Assembly: GCA_036365515.1 (NCBI GenBank) | Contig: CM070876.1 | Location: 133,627,394 to 133,691,393, forward strand | DNA: 64,000 nt | Reading direction: 5' to 3' | DNA from: Torymus aiolomorphi | Taxonomy: Eukaryota; Arthropoda; Insecta; Hymenoptera; Torymidae | Shown here: positions 10,301-20,999 of the stretch, one piece after another | Position numbering within the stretch: position 1 is the stretch's first letter | Layout of the letters: every line of letters starts with the position of its first letter | The notes under the pieces: generated by a model | Databases searched by the model: none | What the model saw: only the letters and a program-made list of their open reading frames with translations | What the model was told of the DNA's origin: nothing | Made by a program: the position numbers and the translations under genes

Positions 10301-11145
10301 TCCTCCTAATTAATGTATCATTCCTATATGTATAGTACATATTTTAAATATAAAATATGTTTATTCATTATACTTTTGCTTCCTCAAAGAGGAAGCTTTG
10401 TAATGGTGAAAAAAATTTTTGAAACAAAATATGTAAAACATATTTTAAGACTTTTGGCGCCAAAATCCGTTGTTTTTGATAAAAAAAATTTTCGTGTCTG
10501 TGTGTGTGTGCGTGTGCGTGTGCGTGTGCGTGTCTGTATATAGGCGATAACTTTTGAACCGATCGACCGATTTACATCGGAAAAGGCTTCTTCTCTTCGT
10601 TCTGGAGGAGAATAAAGAGAGCATAACCTACTTTTTTATTTTACCGATTTTTTTTTATAACCAAAAAACGATTTTGAATTTTTCGATTTTTTGATTTTTT
10701 AATTTGTTTCAGCCAGTATTACTTGATAAACTAAATTTTTATTAAAAGGTCTTTAAATTACCTACAATTTCTTTTTTTTAAATTTAACTTATCTCTAGCC
10801 TGTCATTTGTTATTAATGAAAATATGGTTTATATTTCTTTAATTAATATTTCAAAAACTTTTTCATTCTTCTACTCAAAATTTTTACCACTTATTACACT
10901 TATCGAGTACAACATTATGTTAAAATTTCAAGAGGTTATGTTGATTTGTTTCCGAGAAAAAAATTATTTTTGAAAACAAGTGCGTTTTCTTTTGTTAACG
11001 ATATCAGGACTAAAAATCAATGAATCGTTTTAAAATTTGGCAAAGAATTAGCTTTTTTATATCTAAGGATTCAGTTCTTTGCCGAAAAAAATCTGACCAT
11101 TGTGGCCAAAGATATTTCAGGTTAAAATTTTTTTATAAATTTCTT

Positions 11146-11658
11146 ATATGAGGCGTTTCACGTCAGCTCTCCAGGCGCGGCGCGCGAGCGAAATCATGCT
11201 GTTTTCAGCTTGTGTTTGAAGGGCTAAGATGTATCTAAAAAAAATAATCCCCAAGTGATTTCGATGTATTTTTTCCTCAGCTTTCCGATGGTGCTATTAG
11301 TTTCTCAAAATTTTTCAATTCTAACCTCAAAAAAACAAAACGTGTTATATCTCAAAAACTATAGTTTTAATATTTTTTTTTACCTGCTAGATCGAAAGAG
11401 GAGGAAATTTTACATGGATATAGCCTTTTTCTACATAGAGGTTTTTTGATTTTTTCGAGATATTATTCAAGAAATACTTAGAATTGAAAAATTTTGAGAA
11501 ACTAATAGCACCATCGGAAAGCTGAGGAAAAAATACATCGAAACCACTTAGGGATTATTTTTTTTAGATACATCTTAGCCCTTCAAACACAAGCTGAAAA
11601 CAGCATGATTTCGCGCTCGCGCGCCGCGCCTGGAGAGCTGACGTGAAACGCCTCATAT
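11146..11658. repeat. Large inverted repeat, two ~180-bp arms
   Basis: The arm at 11146-11324 is repeated in reverse complement at 11478-11658 with only a couple of substitutions and a 2-base indel; the spacer is about 150 bp. The arms start ATATGAGGCGTTTCACG and contain a GC-rich stretch (GGCGCGGCGCGCGAGCG). Transcription in either direction would give a long hairpin RNA. A diverged relative of one arm lies at 63336-63560 (AATAGCACCAT-GGAAAG ... ATCGA). Could be a foldback element. Confidence 0.9.
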
Positions 11659-11742
11659 TTGCATTTTTACACTTATCGAGTACCACATTGTTTTAAAATT
11701 TCAAGATGTTATGTTGGTCAAAATTTTTTTACTCATTCCAAA

Positions 11743-12109
11743 TTAAGGTGATGTTATATACCGACATAATTTTAAAAAGAGTACATCTCATGAAAATACC
11801 AATAGAATCATCCACAAAAAATTCTGAGTATAGTATTTACATATACGGAGCGCCTGACAGACGTGTTTTTCCAAAAAAATGATCAGAGTTTATTTAATTA
11901 AATAAAAACCGTACTGTCGGTAAGTAGGAATCTGCAATTGACCTATTTTTAAAACAAGCACAGCTAACGAAAATACTAATAGAATCGCTCAAAAAAGTTT
12001 CTGAATATAGTGTTTACGTGTCCGGAGCGCCTGACAGTCTTCTTTTTCCAAATAAACATTTGAATGTTGATTTAAAAAATATTTAAATCAGGGTATCACA
12101 TCACCTTAA
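11743..12109. mobile_element. TTAA-flanked short element, copy 1
   Basis: TTAA|GGTGATGT at the left and ACATCACC|TTAA at the right give inverted termini flanked by TTAA on both sides. The interior consists of two diverged ~180-bp direct repeats sharing TACGGAGCGCCTGACAG and the phrase CTGTCGGTAAGTAGGAATCT at the join. TTAA duplications are typical of piggyBac-type insertion, but the family is not proven. No ORF. Confidence 0.8.
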
Positions 12110-12333
12110 CCCCGAAACACAAATATATTGTTAGAGCAAAATATGCAATATTTCTATTTAATTTGTATATCATATATAAATAAAATAATTATTGTGTACT
12201 AGGGCATATCCCCGAGAAAGTAATTTTAGATTGAGTTCCGCGGCAATGCGTACGAGGGCAACGATAATAATTGACTTTCAAAATATGTATTTCGGAAAAA
12301 TTTCATAAAAATATTTCATAAAAATATCGATTC

Positions 12334-12701
12334 TTAAGGGGATGTGAGTACCGACGTTATTTTTCAAACGAGCATAACTCACGCAAATATCAATAGAATT
12401 ATCCAGAAAAAAATCTACATATAGTGTTTGCGTGTACGGAGCGCTTGACAGACGTCTTTTTCCAAAAAAATGATGAGAATTTATTGAATTAAATAAAAAC
12501 CGTACTGTCGGTAAGTAGGAATCTACAATTGACCTACTTTTCAAACGAGCATAACTCACGCAAATATCAATAGAATTATCCAGAAAAAAATCTGCACATA
12601 GTGTTTGCGTGTACGGAGCGCTTGACAGCCGTCTTTTTCCAAATAAATGTTTGAATCTTGATTTAAAAAAATATTGAAATTAGGGTTGCACATCCCCTTA
12701 A
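12334..12701. mobile_element. TTAA-flanked short element, copy 2
   Basis: Same family as copy 1 and the same orientation: TTAA|GGGGATGTG ... CACATCCCC|TTAA with two internal ~180-bp repeats that here are almost identical (CAAACGAGCATAACTCACGC at about 12365 and 12543). Better preserved than copy 1, so probably younger, or internally homogenised. Confidence 0.85.
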
Positions 12702-13158
12702 ATAGGAAAAAAACTACCTCTCTGTTAAATTTAACGATTCATTGTCTTTTGTTAAGAAGTATAACTTAGTTATTATATTTGTATGATTGTTACACAATGA
12801 TGGATTAACTTTAAACCACTAAGTTGAGCAGGATAGTAATTAAATTCTTGTTTCAAAACAAATATTTATTAAATTATTGCCAATACATACTTTTCGTTCT
12901 CAAACTAATGTATTTCTTCAAAATTTTTTATAACAATAACTAATTGTTTGTATAGGATACATAAATGAAAAAACAAAAAAGATATTTTTTATATTCAGTC
13001 AATTGTTTAACAAACAACAAAGAACTACAAAGAAAACAGTTTTATTTATTAATAAAGTTTTGTCGTAAAAAATTTACTTTTGTTTTTTATATTTAAAAAA
13101 TGGAATCGATAAATTAGTTTGAGGAAGCATCTTGCCAATGAATTGGCAGCGGTTTTTT

Positions 13159-14350
13159 GTCGTATTTAAACAAAAATTTTAGAGAAAAGCGCTCTTTCAC
13201 GGAAATCCAACGCTTTTTCCTAGAGTTTGTGTTTAGATGTAATAAAAAAAATAAAATTTTGGTGCCGATAGCTAGGGATCTACGTTTGAAGTTGAACATG
13301 GCCTCAAAGTTAAAACGGTATTATAAAATCAAGTTTCAATTGAAACATTATAAAATCAATTATAAATATATTAAAATATTATCAAATTTACTTTATTTAT
13401 ATTTGCTTATATTCTATATATTTTTAATATAAATGGCTAAAGAAATTTTTCAATTCATTAAAAAAGCATAATTTTGTTCTAAGTTGATGAAATCTTCAAA
13501 TCTATATTTTGAACTCAAAAATAACTTCAAAATAGTTTCAAGAGTGATGAAAAGAAAGGGGATTAAACATATTGCAAGAATATGTGTTTATATTATATGC
13601 ATCTTTAAAATGAAATGGCGAAAAAGTTATTTACAATTCATATAACTATTATATTTTTCGAAAAAGTTGTTACTTTTTCAAATCACATTTTTAAGACCAA
13701 AATAACTCGTGAGTAGTTTTAAAATACATAATTTAGAGTAAAATTAACTGTACTTTAAGAATATTGGTCTCTATTCAAGATATAATGCCAAAAAAGTTTT
13801 TTATAATTTATAAAATTAGTTAATTTCTCTAAAAAGTAGCTACTTTTTCAAATCCGCATTTTTAAGTAAAAAAACTCGTTACTAGTTTTTAAATAATTAA
13901 TTTAGATGGAAATTGAATGTACTTTAAGAATATCGATATCCATTTTTATATCTTAAGAACCAATTAAAAAAAAAATTATTTCTGAAACAACAAATTTTCG
14001 CAAAATTCTTATTTTATCAAAATAAGACCTCATAGTCATCCATTTGACTCCAAAATTTAATCAGTTCTAAGTTAAGGCGTACATAAGATGCATGCAAAAA
14101 ATGCAGCTCATTACGTCTATCCGTTCAAAAGTTATGCCGGGGACAAAATTTGGTTTTATAAATTCATATATACATATATACATTTTTTAAAAACCTATTA
14201 TTCTGACACAGGAACCTCAAAAACACCGAAATTTATCAAAATCTCTGTTTTGGAAATTTTTACCGTTACAACGTTTTCTCTTTGAGAAAGCAATATAATG
14301 TCAATAAGGAGAAATAAAATTTGTATACTGAATATATTTTAACACTCTGT
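13159..14350. other. AT-rich repetitive DNA downstream of H1
   Basis: Two diverged ~185-bp direct repeats (about 13610-13790 and 13790-13960) share CTACTTTTTCAAAT-C-CATTTTTAAG and TGTACTTTAAGAATAT. No gene; open frames here are short and motif-free. Could be the remainder of the older minus-strand element whose end is at 10265. Confidence 0.5.
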
Positions 14351-14870
14351 GCGCAAAGCTCGATTTCGCACACGCTCAAATAAAAAAGCATGTGCTACAT
14401 CAAGCTTTGTACACGTCGTATAAAAAAATACGGTTCGATACGCGAGCGAGAAGGTGATTTTAACCTCGTGTGACCTTTTCACCCTCGATTCGCTCAGGCC
14501 GAAACGTCCACACTAGGATAATAGTACATTTCGACACTGCTGCGGAAGCTGATGATTTACTTCGTGTGACGTTTTTCGCACGAGCGAAACGAGTGCGAAA
14601 AGTTACACGAAGTAAATAATCAACTTCCGCACTCGTTTCGAACGGTATTTTATACTACGAGAGCCGAAAAATCATACCAAAGTTGTGATTTTGAGATTAG
14701 AGTGGTATAAAATCACTTTGACGCACTAGTATCTAAATGCATCTGTATTATTTTGATACTCAAAGCTCGATTTTGCGCACGCTTGAATGAAAAAGCATGC
14801 GCTAAATCAAGCTTTGTACACGTCGTGTCAAAAAATACTGTTCGATACACAAGCGAAAAGGTGCACGCTT
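14351..14870. repeat. Family C direct repeats around a palindrome
   Basis: Two ~100-bp copies (14351-14451 and 14761-14870) read AAAGCTCGATTT-GC-CACGCT ... AAGCTTTGTACACGTCGT ... ATAC-GTTCGATAC and bracket the family B palindrome. Further copies lie near 53366-53455 and 56185-56280. Confidence 0.75.
14524..14712 (-). repeat. Palindromic short element, family B, second copy
   Basis: Reverse-complement counterpart of 4029-4214. The stem at 14546-14628 pairs TTTACTTCGTGTGACG with a matching TTACACGAAGTAAA arm around GTTTTTCGCACGAGCGAAACG. Confidence 0.8.
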
Positions 14871-14899
14871 AAGTATCAAACTGTACTATTTCTAAACAA

Positions 14900-15249
14900 A
14901 GAAAATATTAACTTTAATTATTACTTTTAAACATTTATTTGGAAAAACACGTCTTCCTTTTATGTAAATACAATACTCAGAATTCTTTTAGCGATTCTTA
15001 TGAGAGTACTATTATGAGAGATAATCATTGAAAAATTGGATCAAAATGACAAAAATGTAGTATCCTACTTATCAACATTAAAATTATTTTTTAATTCAGA
15101 AGTTTCTAAACAGTTTTTTGGAAAACCACAATTTTTACGCCCTCCTTACATTTAAATGCTATACATAGAATTATTTTATAGCCATTCTATTATAATTTTG
15201 ATAAAGTATACTCGTTGGAAGATGATGTCGATATCCAACATCTCCTTAA
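14900..15249 (-). mobile_element. TTAA-flanked short element, degenerate copy 3
   Basis: Reverse-orientation relative of 11743-12109: TTTGGAAAAACACGTCTTCC and AATACTCAGAATTCTTTT match its interior, the internal duplication is present (second unit near 15110-15190), and the right end ACATCTCCTTAA matches the inverted terminus. The left end is eroded. Confidence 0.65.
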
Positions 15250-15284
15250 AGCATTAATTTTTGGAATATTTTATTTAAGGTTCC

Positions 15285-16350
15285 CGAAACCTTTCTAAGC
15301 TTTCATGAAATGTTGCTCAGTCGCATAGGTGGAATTTTTTTTATTCCATTAAACTTACCGCAAGCTTTCGCGGAACCTTACCAGAAAATGTTACGTTTCC
15401 AGTAATCTTTGACCTATTCTCACTGCAATCTTTTATGAAAGGTTCTATTTATGTTGAGTAGAATCTTCCCTGAGAGTATTCATAAATCTTTTTTAAAAGT
15501 TTTTCGGAAGATTTGCAATCAATGTTATAGTTCGATCTTTCACTAAACTTACTGTAACCCTTCTGGTTACCTTTCATGATAGATTCCAGTATTTATAAAT
15601 CTTTTCAAAAGTTTTTCGGGAGATTCACAATCAATGTTCCAGTTCAATCTTTCAGTAAGCTTACTGTAACTTTTCTAGTTATCTTTCATGAAAGATTCCA
15701 GTATCGATTATTAGAATATTTCATGGAAGGTTCCGGAAACCTTTCAAAAGCATTCATGGAATGTTACTGAATCGCATAGTTGGAATATTTTTGGTTGAGT
15801 CCGTGAATCTTTACGGAAAGCTTACGAAACCCATTTCCAGGTATTGCTATTGAGAGGTTTCCCCGAAACCTTCATTTAAGCTTCACGCATTGTTTTTCAG
15901 TAATCTTCTGTTCATGCTTACCGCTAATTTTAATGAAAAGTTCCATTTATGATTAGTGGAATCTTCCCTGAAAGTACTCATAAGTCTTTTTGAAAGCTTT
16001 CGTGGAACATTGCAAGGTAACACTACTGGAAAGTTTCGCTGGAACCTTCCATTAAGTTATCGCATTATTTTTCGGTAATCTTTTATCCATGCTTACTGCA
16101 ATCTTTCATGAAAGGTTCCATTTATGTTTAGTGCACTCTTCCCTGGAAGTATTCATCAATCTTGCTCAAAATTTTTTTGGAAGATTTGCAATCAATGTTC
16201 CAGTTCAATCTTTCAGTAAGCTTACTGTAACATTTGTAGTTATCTTTCATGAAAGATTCCAGTATCGATCATTAGAATATTTCATGGAAGGTTCCGAAAA
16301 CCTTTCAAAAGCTTTTATGGAATGTTACGGAATCGCATAGTTGGAATTTT
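15285..16350. repeat. Long-period tandem repeat (~450-565 bp)
   Basis: GAATCGCATAGTTGGAAT occurs near 15772 and 16332 with a related form near 15320, and about 170 bp before each is nearly identical (for example AATCAATGTTCCAGTTCAATC at 15622 and 16190). The unit is built from smaller TTTCATGAAAGGTTCC / GGAACCTTTC inverted motifs. The two longest open frames are identical in phase only because of the duplication. Ends abruptly at the 5' hairpin of H2. Confidence 0.75.
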
Positions 16351-17912
16351 GCTTCCTCCTAGAGGAAGCTTTGTGATAGTAATTTTTTGAGTTGTAAAAG
16401 CATATTATCATTGTTTTTCGAGGTGTTAGGAATCAAAATACATGATTTTTGAAAAATGTCTGTATGGATGTATGTGTGTCTGTGTGTGCGTGCGTGCGTG
16501 CGTGTTTGTGTATACGCCTGGATCTCAGTTTCTACTTGGTCGATTTTAACTGCACAGGTCTCATTTTTTTCGTTTTTTTTGTGTGATTGCGGCTCAAAAA
16601 TCCGTTTTTTAATTGGGCCGATGCGTTTTTGTTTTATTTCGACTTTTCGATTTTCTAAAAATTTATTTTTACTTTTTTTTTAATGATAGGATCGAGATAT
16701 TTTAATTGGATAAGTAGCATTCGAAAGAGAATAAAAAATCCATATTTTCAAAAAAAAAATTATTTTTCTAGCTATCATGGTTCTTTTGTTACTAACAAAA
16801 ACGTGTTTTATTTTAAAAAGCTTATAACTCCCAAACTTAACTGTCAATTTTTTGGAGAAAAATCATGATAATGCAGTATATAAATAGCTATAATCTGTAA
16901 AAATTTGAACTCATTCTGTTGGTTAGTTTTTGAGAACAAAATTGAAAAATGAAGAAAAAAATGAGTTTTGTATGTTCAACGAATACGGGACTAAAATTGA
17001 CGTAAACACTTCAAATTTCTTGTAGAGGTAGATTTTGTATAGTTCTTGGTCGAGTTCTTTGGGCAAAATGATTGGTCCATAAATTTCAGAGATATTTAAG
17101 GTTAAAATTTTTTAAACCTTTTTTTCAAATCGTAATTTCTCGAGAACGGCATTATGTATCTGAACCGGATGGGTAGCATTCGAAAGAGAATTAAAAAGCT
17201 ATATTTTATAAAAAAATTATTTTTGTAGCTATCACCGTTCTTTTCGTTATTAACAAAAACGTAAAAATTGAAAAATGAAAAAAATGAGTTTGATATGTCA
17301 AACGATTACGGGAGTAAAATTGTCTTATTCGTTTCAAAATTCATTGCAGAGGTAGATTCTTGATAGTTCTTAGCCGAGTTCTTTGGGCAAAATGATTAGT
17401 TAATTAATTTAAGAGATATTTGAGGTTGAAATTTGTTCGTATTTTTTTTTTTTTTTAAATCGTAATTTCTCGAGAACAGCTCTATGTATTCGAATAGGAT
17501 AGGGAGCATTCGAAAGAGAGTTAAAATACCTATATTTTCTAAAAAGAAAACATTTTCTAGCTATCACTGTTATTTTGTTATTAACAAAAACCTAAAAATT
17601 GAAAAATGAAAAAAATGAGTTATTAACAAAAACAAAAACGTGTTTTTTTTTTTTTTTTTAAAGTTTATAACCCCCTAATGATGTTATATATGTATTTATT
17701 ATGTTTAATCTAGGGCATTCTTGCTCGTTGATCTAAATAAATAAAGAAAAAAATTTTAAAATTAATACTTTTTAACCTTCATAAATGAATTTAATTATAA
17801 TTATGTCATAAGTTGTTGCAAAAATTATAAATTTTGTTATTAAAAATTAATTCAAGAAATCAGCAAATTGAGTTTGAGGAAGCTTCGGGCCAATGAATTG
17901 GTGGCGGTTTTA
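16351..17912 (+). mobile_element. Helentron-like non-autonomous element H2
   Basis: 5' hairpin GCTTCCTCctaGAGGAAGC, then TTTGTGATAGTAATTTTTTG; GT-rich microsatellite at about 16463-16505; 3' GAGGAAGC at 17876-17883 followed by the hairpin around GGCCAATGAATTGG and a GGCGGTTTT tail. The interior consists of three diverged modules containing CGTAATTTCTCGAGAACGGC and TTGGGCAAAATGATT. No coding capacity. Inserted next to T residues at the end of the 15285-16350 repeat. Confidence 0.75.
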
Positions 17913-17989
17913 CAATGATTTAATAATTCCTTAATATTTAAATAATTGCATATTTTTTTCTTATTATTGAAATTATTTGTTATTTGACA

Positions 17990-18407
17990 CTTTTTCTAGC
18001 TAAAACAGTTTTAACCTCAAATATCTCTGAAATGTATAAACTAATTCTTTTACCCCAAGAATTCATGTCATAAATAATATACAAACTCCACACCTCCATC
18101 AAATCTACATATCCACCAAATTTCGAATTAAATTTTACTCCAGTTATTGTGCGATATACAAAGTCATTTTCAAAAATACAAAAATTTTAAATATGAAATA
18201 TCTCAAAAACTAACAACAAAATCTGGATGAAATTTTACATAGATATTGCCTATATCGCATACAAAATAGTCTATAAATTTCAAACTGATACATTAAGTCG
18301 TCATCAAAAAGTTACGATTTTGAGAAAAACGTAAAAAAATTTAACATTAAATATCTCTAAAAATTATGAGACAATTCTTTTATCTAAAGAACTTATACGA
18401 TAAACAT
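17990..18407 (-). mobile_element. Helentron fragment H3, part left of retrotransposon B
   Basis: Reverse complement of H4 interior (compare 32060-32480): AAATATCTCTGAAAT, CTCCACACCTCCA and the phrase AAAATTATGAGACAATTCTT. It stops at the first base of element B's LTR; the rest continues at 28248-28640. Confidence 0.7.
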
Positions 18408-19921
<1,514 letters not shown>

Positions 19922-19937
19922 CCCCCCACCCAGATTT
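19922..19937 (-). promoter_or_regulatory. Polypurine tract of element B
   Basis: On the minus strand AAATCTGGGTGGGGGG abuts the TGTAACGG start of the 3' LTR. Confidence 0.8.
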
Positions 19938-20072
19938 CGCTTACCTCCGGTGGCGACATCTGAAAGAGGGAAAACAAGGGTGCGGAAATGACAATTCAGA
20001 GTAGGTGGTAGTGCTTCCTTTATTATTCCCACTACAGGGTATAGACACCTATTTACAGTTGCCCTCCCCGGG

Positions 20073-20984
20073 CTAACCTGCGGGGAGGCGGAGTAGTACT
20101 GGGCCCCTCAGGCCCGAGGGGGCCCTCGGGCTTCGGCGGGTGCATGGCGACGCGGGAGCACTTCCTGGACCCGCGGACGCCCAGCCAGCCGCAAACGGGG
20201 CAGTACCGGCACCTCCCGGTACCAGGGGCCTCGGCACCTCGGCGCGGTCCTGCGCCAGGCCCAGCTCCACGGCGGCCCTCTCCTCGGCGAGCCGAGCCTC
20301 GTCCCAGCGGGCTCTGGCGGCCCGGATTGTCCGCTCCTCTTCTAACCGGCGGAGTCGGGCTTCCTCGAGGGCCGCTTCGACCTGGGCGCGCGCGGCTCGC
20401 TCGGCCTCTTCCTTCTCCCTCTTCTGGCGCTCCCGCCGCTCGGCCAGCCAGGCCTCGGTGTGGGCGAGCTCCTCTCGCTTGGCGGCCACCTTGCGCCGCC
20501 AGGCGTCGACGTCGGCGCCAGCGCCCGGGTGGAAGGCGCTGTAGCGGTCGAGCGCCACGAAGGCCAGCGCCCTCGTCTGGCCAGCGACCGCGTCCAGCGC
20601 TCGAGCCCGGAGGAGGAGGCTTTCCACCTCGTCCCAGGTGGGGTCGTCGGGGAGATCCTGGGGGCCGTCCTGCACGCTGGCGTCACTCGTCGCGCGCGGC
20701 CATCCGGCCGGGATTACGCCAGCCGGGGCCGATGCGGGCTCCTCTGCCGGGGCGCTGCGCGGCACGCCAACGCTGGCGCAGGCGACCTCCTCATCGCCGC
20801 TGCCCAGCTCCTCGAGGCTGGCGCCTTTTTGGAGCCGCTCCCTGGCCTCCTCCTCTCTGGCGAGGCGACGCTGGCCTACCACGTGGATGTCCGCCTGGGC
20901 CACACCCTCGACGGCTTGACCCAAGCCGAGGGTGATGAGGGCGGCCATAGACTCCTCGAAAGCTTCCTCCGGGATCTGCAGCAT
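20073..20984 (-). CDS. ORF3 of element B, coiled-coil protein of unknown function
   Basis: 303 codons starting at 20984, 16 bases after the pol stop and in the same frame, so a single stop separates it from pol. The N-terminus is acidic and neutral; residues about 175-250 are a strongly charged Arg/Glu/Ala helix (for example REKEEAERAARAQVEAALEE) predicted to form a coiled coil; the C-terminus is Pro/Ala/Gly-rich. There is no signal peptide or membrane segment, so it is not an envelope glycoprotein. The whole frame is intact, unlike gag and pol. It could be a retroelement accessory protein, or a captured cellular fragment. Overlapping plus-strand frames are shadows in GC-rich DNA. Confidence 0.65.
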   Translation of the reverse strand: MLQIPEEAFEESMAALITLGLGQAVEGVAQADIHVVGQRRLAREEEARERLQKGASLEELGSGDEEVACASVGVPRSAPAEEPASAPAGVIPAGWPRATSDASVQDGPQDLPDDPTWDEVESLLLRARALDAVAGQTRALAFVALDRYSAFHPGAGADVDAWRRKVAAKREELAHTEAWLAERRERQKREKEEAERAARAQVEAALEEARLRRLEEERTIRAARARWDEARLAEERAAVELGLAQDRAEVPRPLVPGGAGTAPFAAGWASAGPGSAPASPCTRRSPRAPSGLRGPVLLRLPAG

Positions 20985-20999
20985 CTGTAAATAGAGATC

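Larger units (their letters stand above)
10378..13158 (+). mobile_element. Helentron-like non-autonomous element H1
   Basis: The 5' end is a hairpin GCTTCCTCaaaGAGGAAGC followed by TTTGTAATGG. A GTGTGC-type microsatellite follows at 10493-10537. The 3' end has GAGGAAGC (13121-13128), then the hairpin GCCAATGAATTGGC and a GCGG-T(n) tail. An inverted repeat at the 5' terminus, its partner subterminal at the 3' end, a 3' hairpin and an internal microsatellite are described features of Helentrons and their non-autonomous derivatives (asymmetrical terminal inverted repeats). It is a longer variant than H2 and H4 and carries an inverted repeat and two TTAA elements. A ~50-bp direct repeat (near 10893 and 11668) flanks the inverted repeat. 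No protein. Confidence 0.65.

Noticed and set aside
15576..16340. Two similar short frames that look like paralogous genes
   Set aside because: Identity comes from the ~565-bp tandem repeat; no codon-like substitution pattern or motif.
20144..20935. Plus-strand open frame of 263 codons opposite ORF3
   Set aside because: Pro/Arg-rich shadow in GC-rich DNA; the minus-strand frame has coiled-coil structure and correct position in the element.
20073..20984. Envelope gene in element B, which would make it an errantivirus-like retrovirus
   Set aside because: No signal peptide, furin-like site or membrane segment; the protein is a soluble charged coiled coil.
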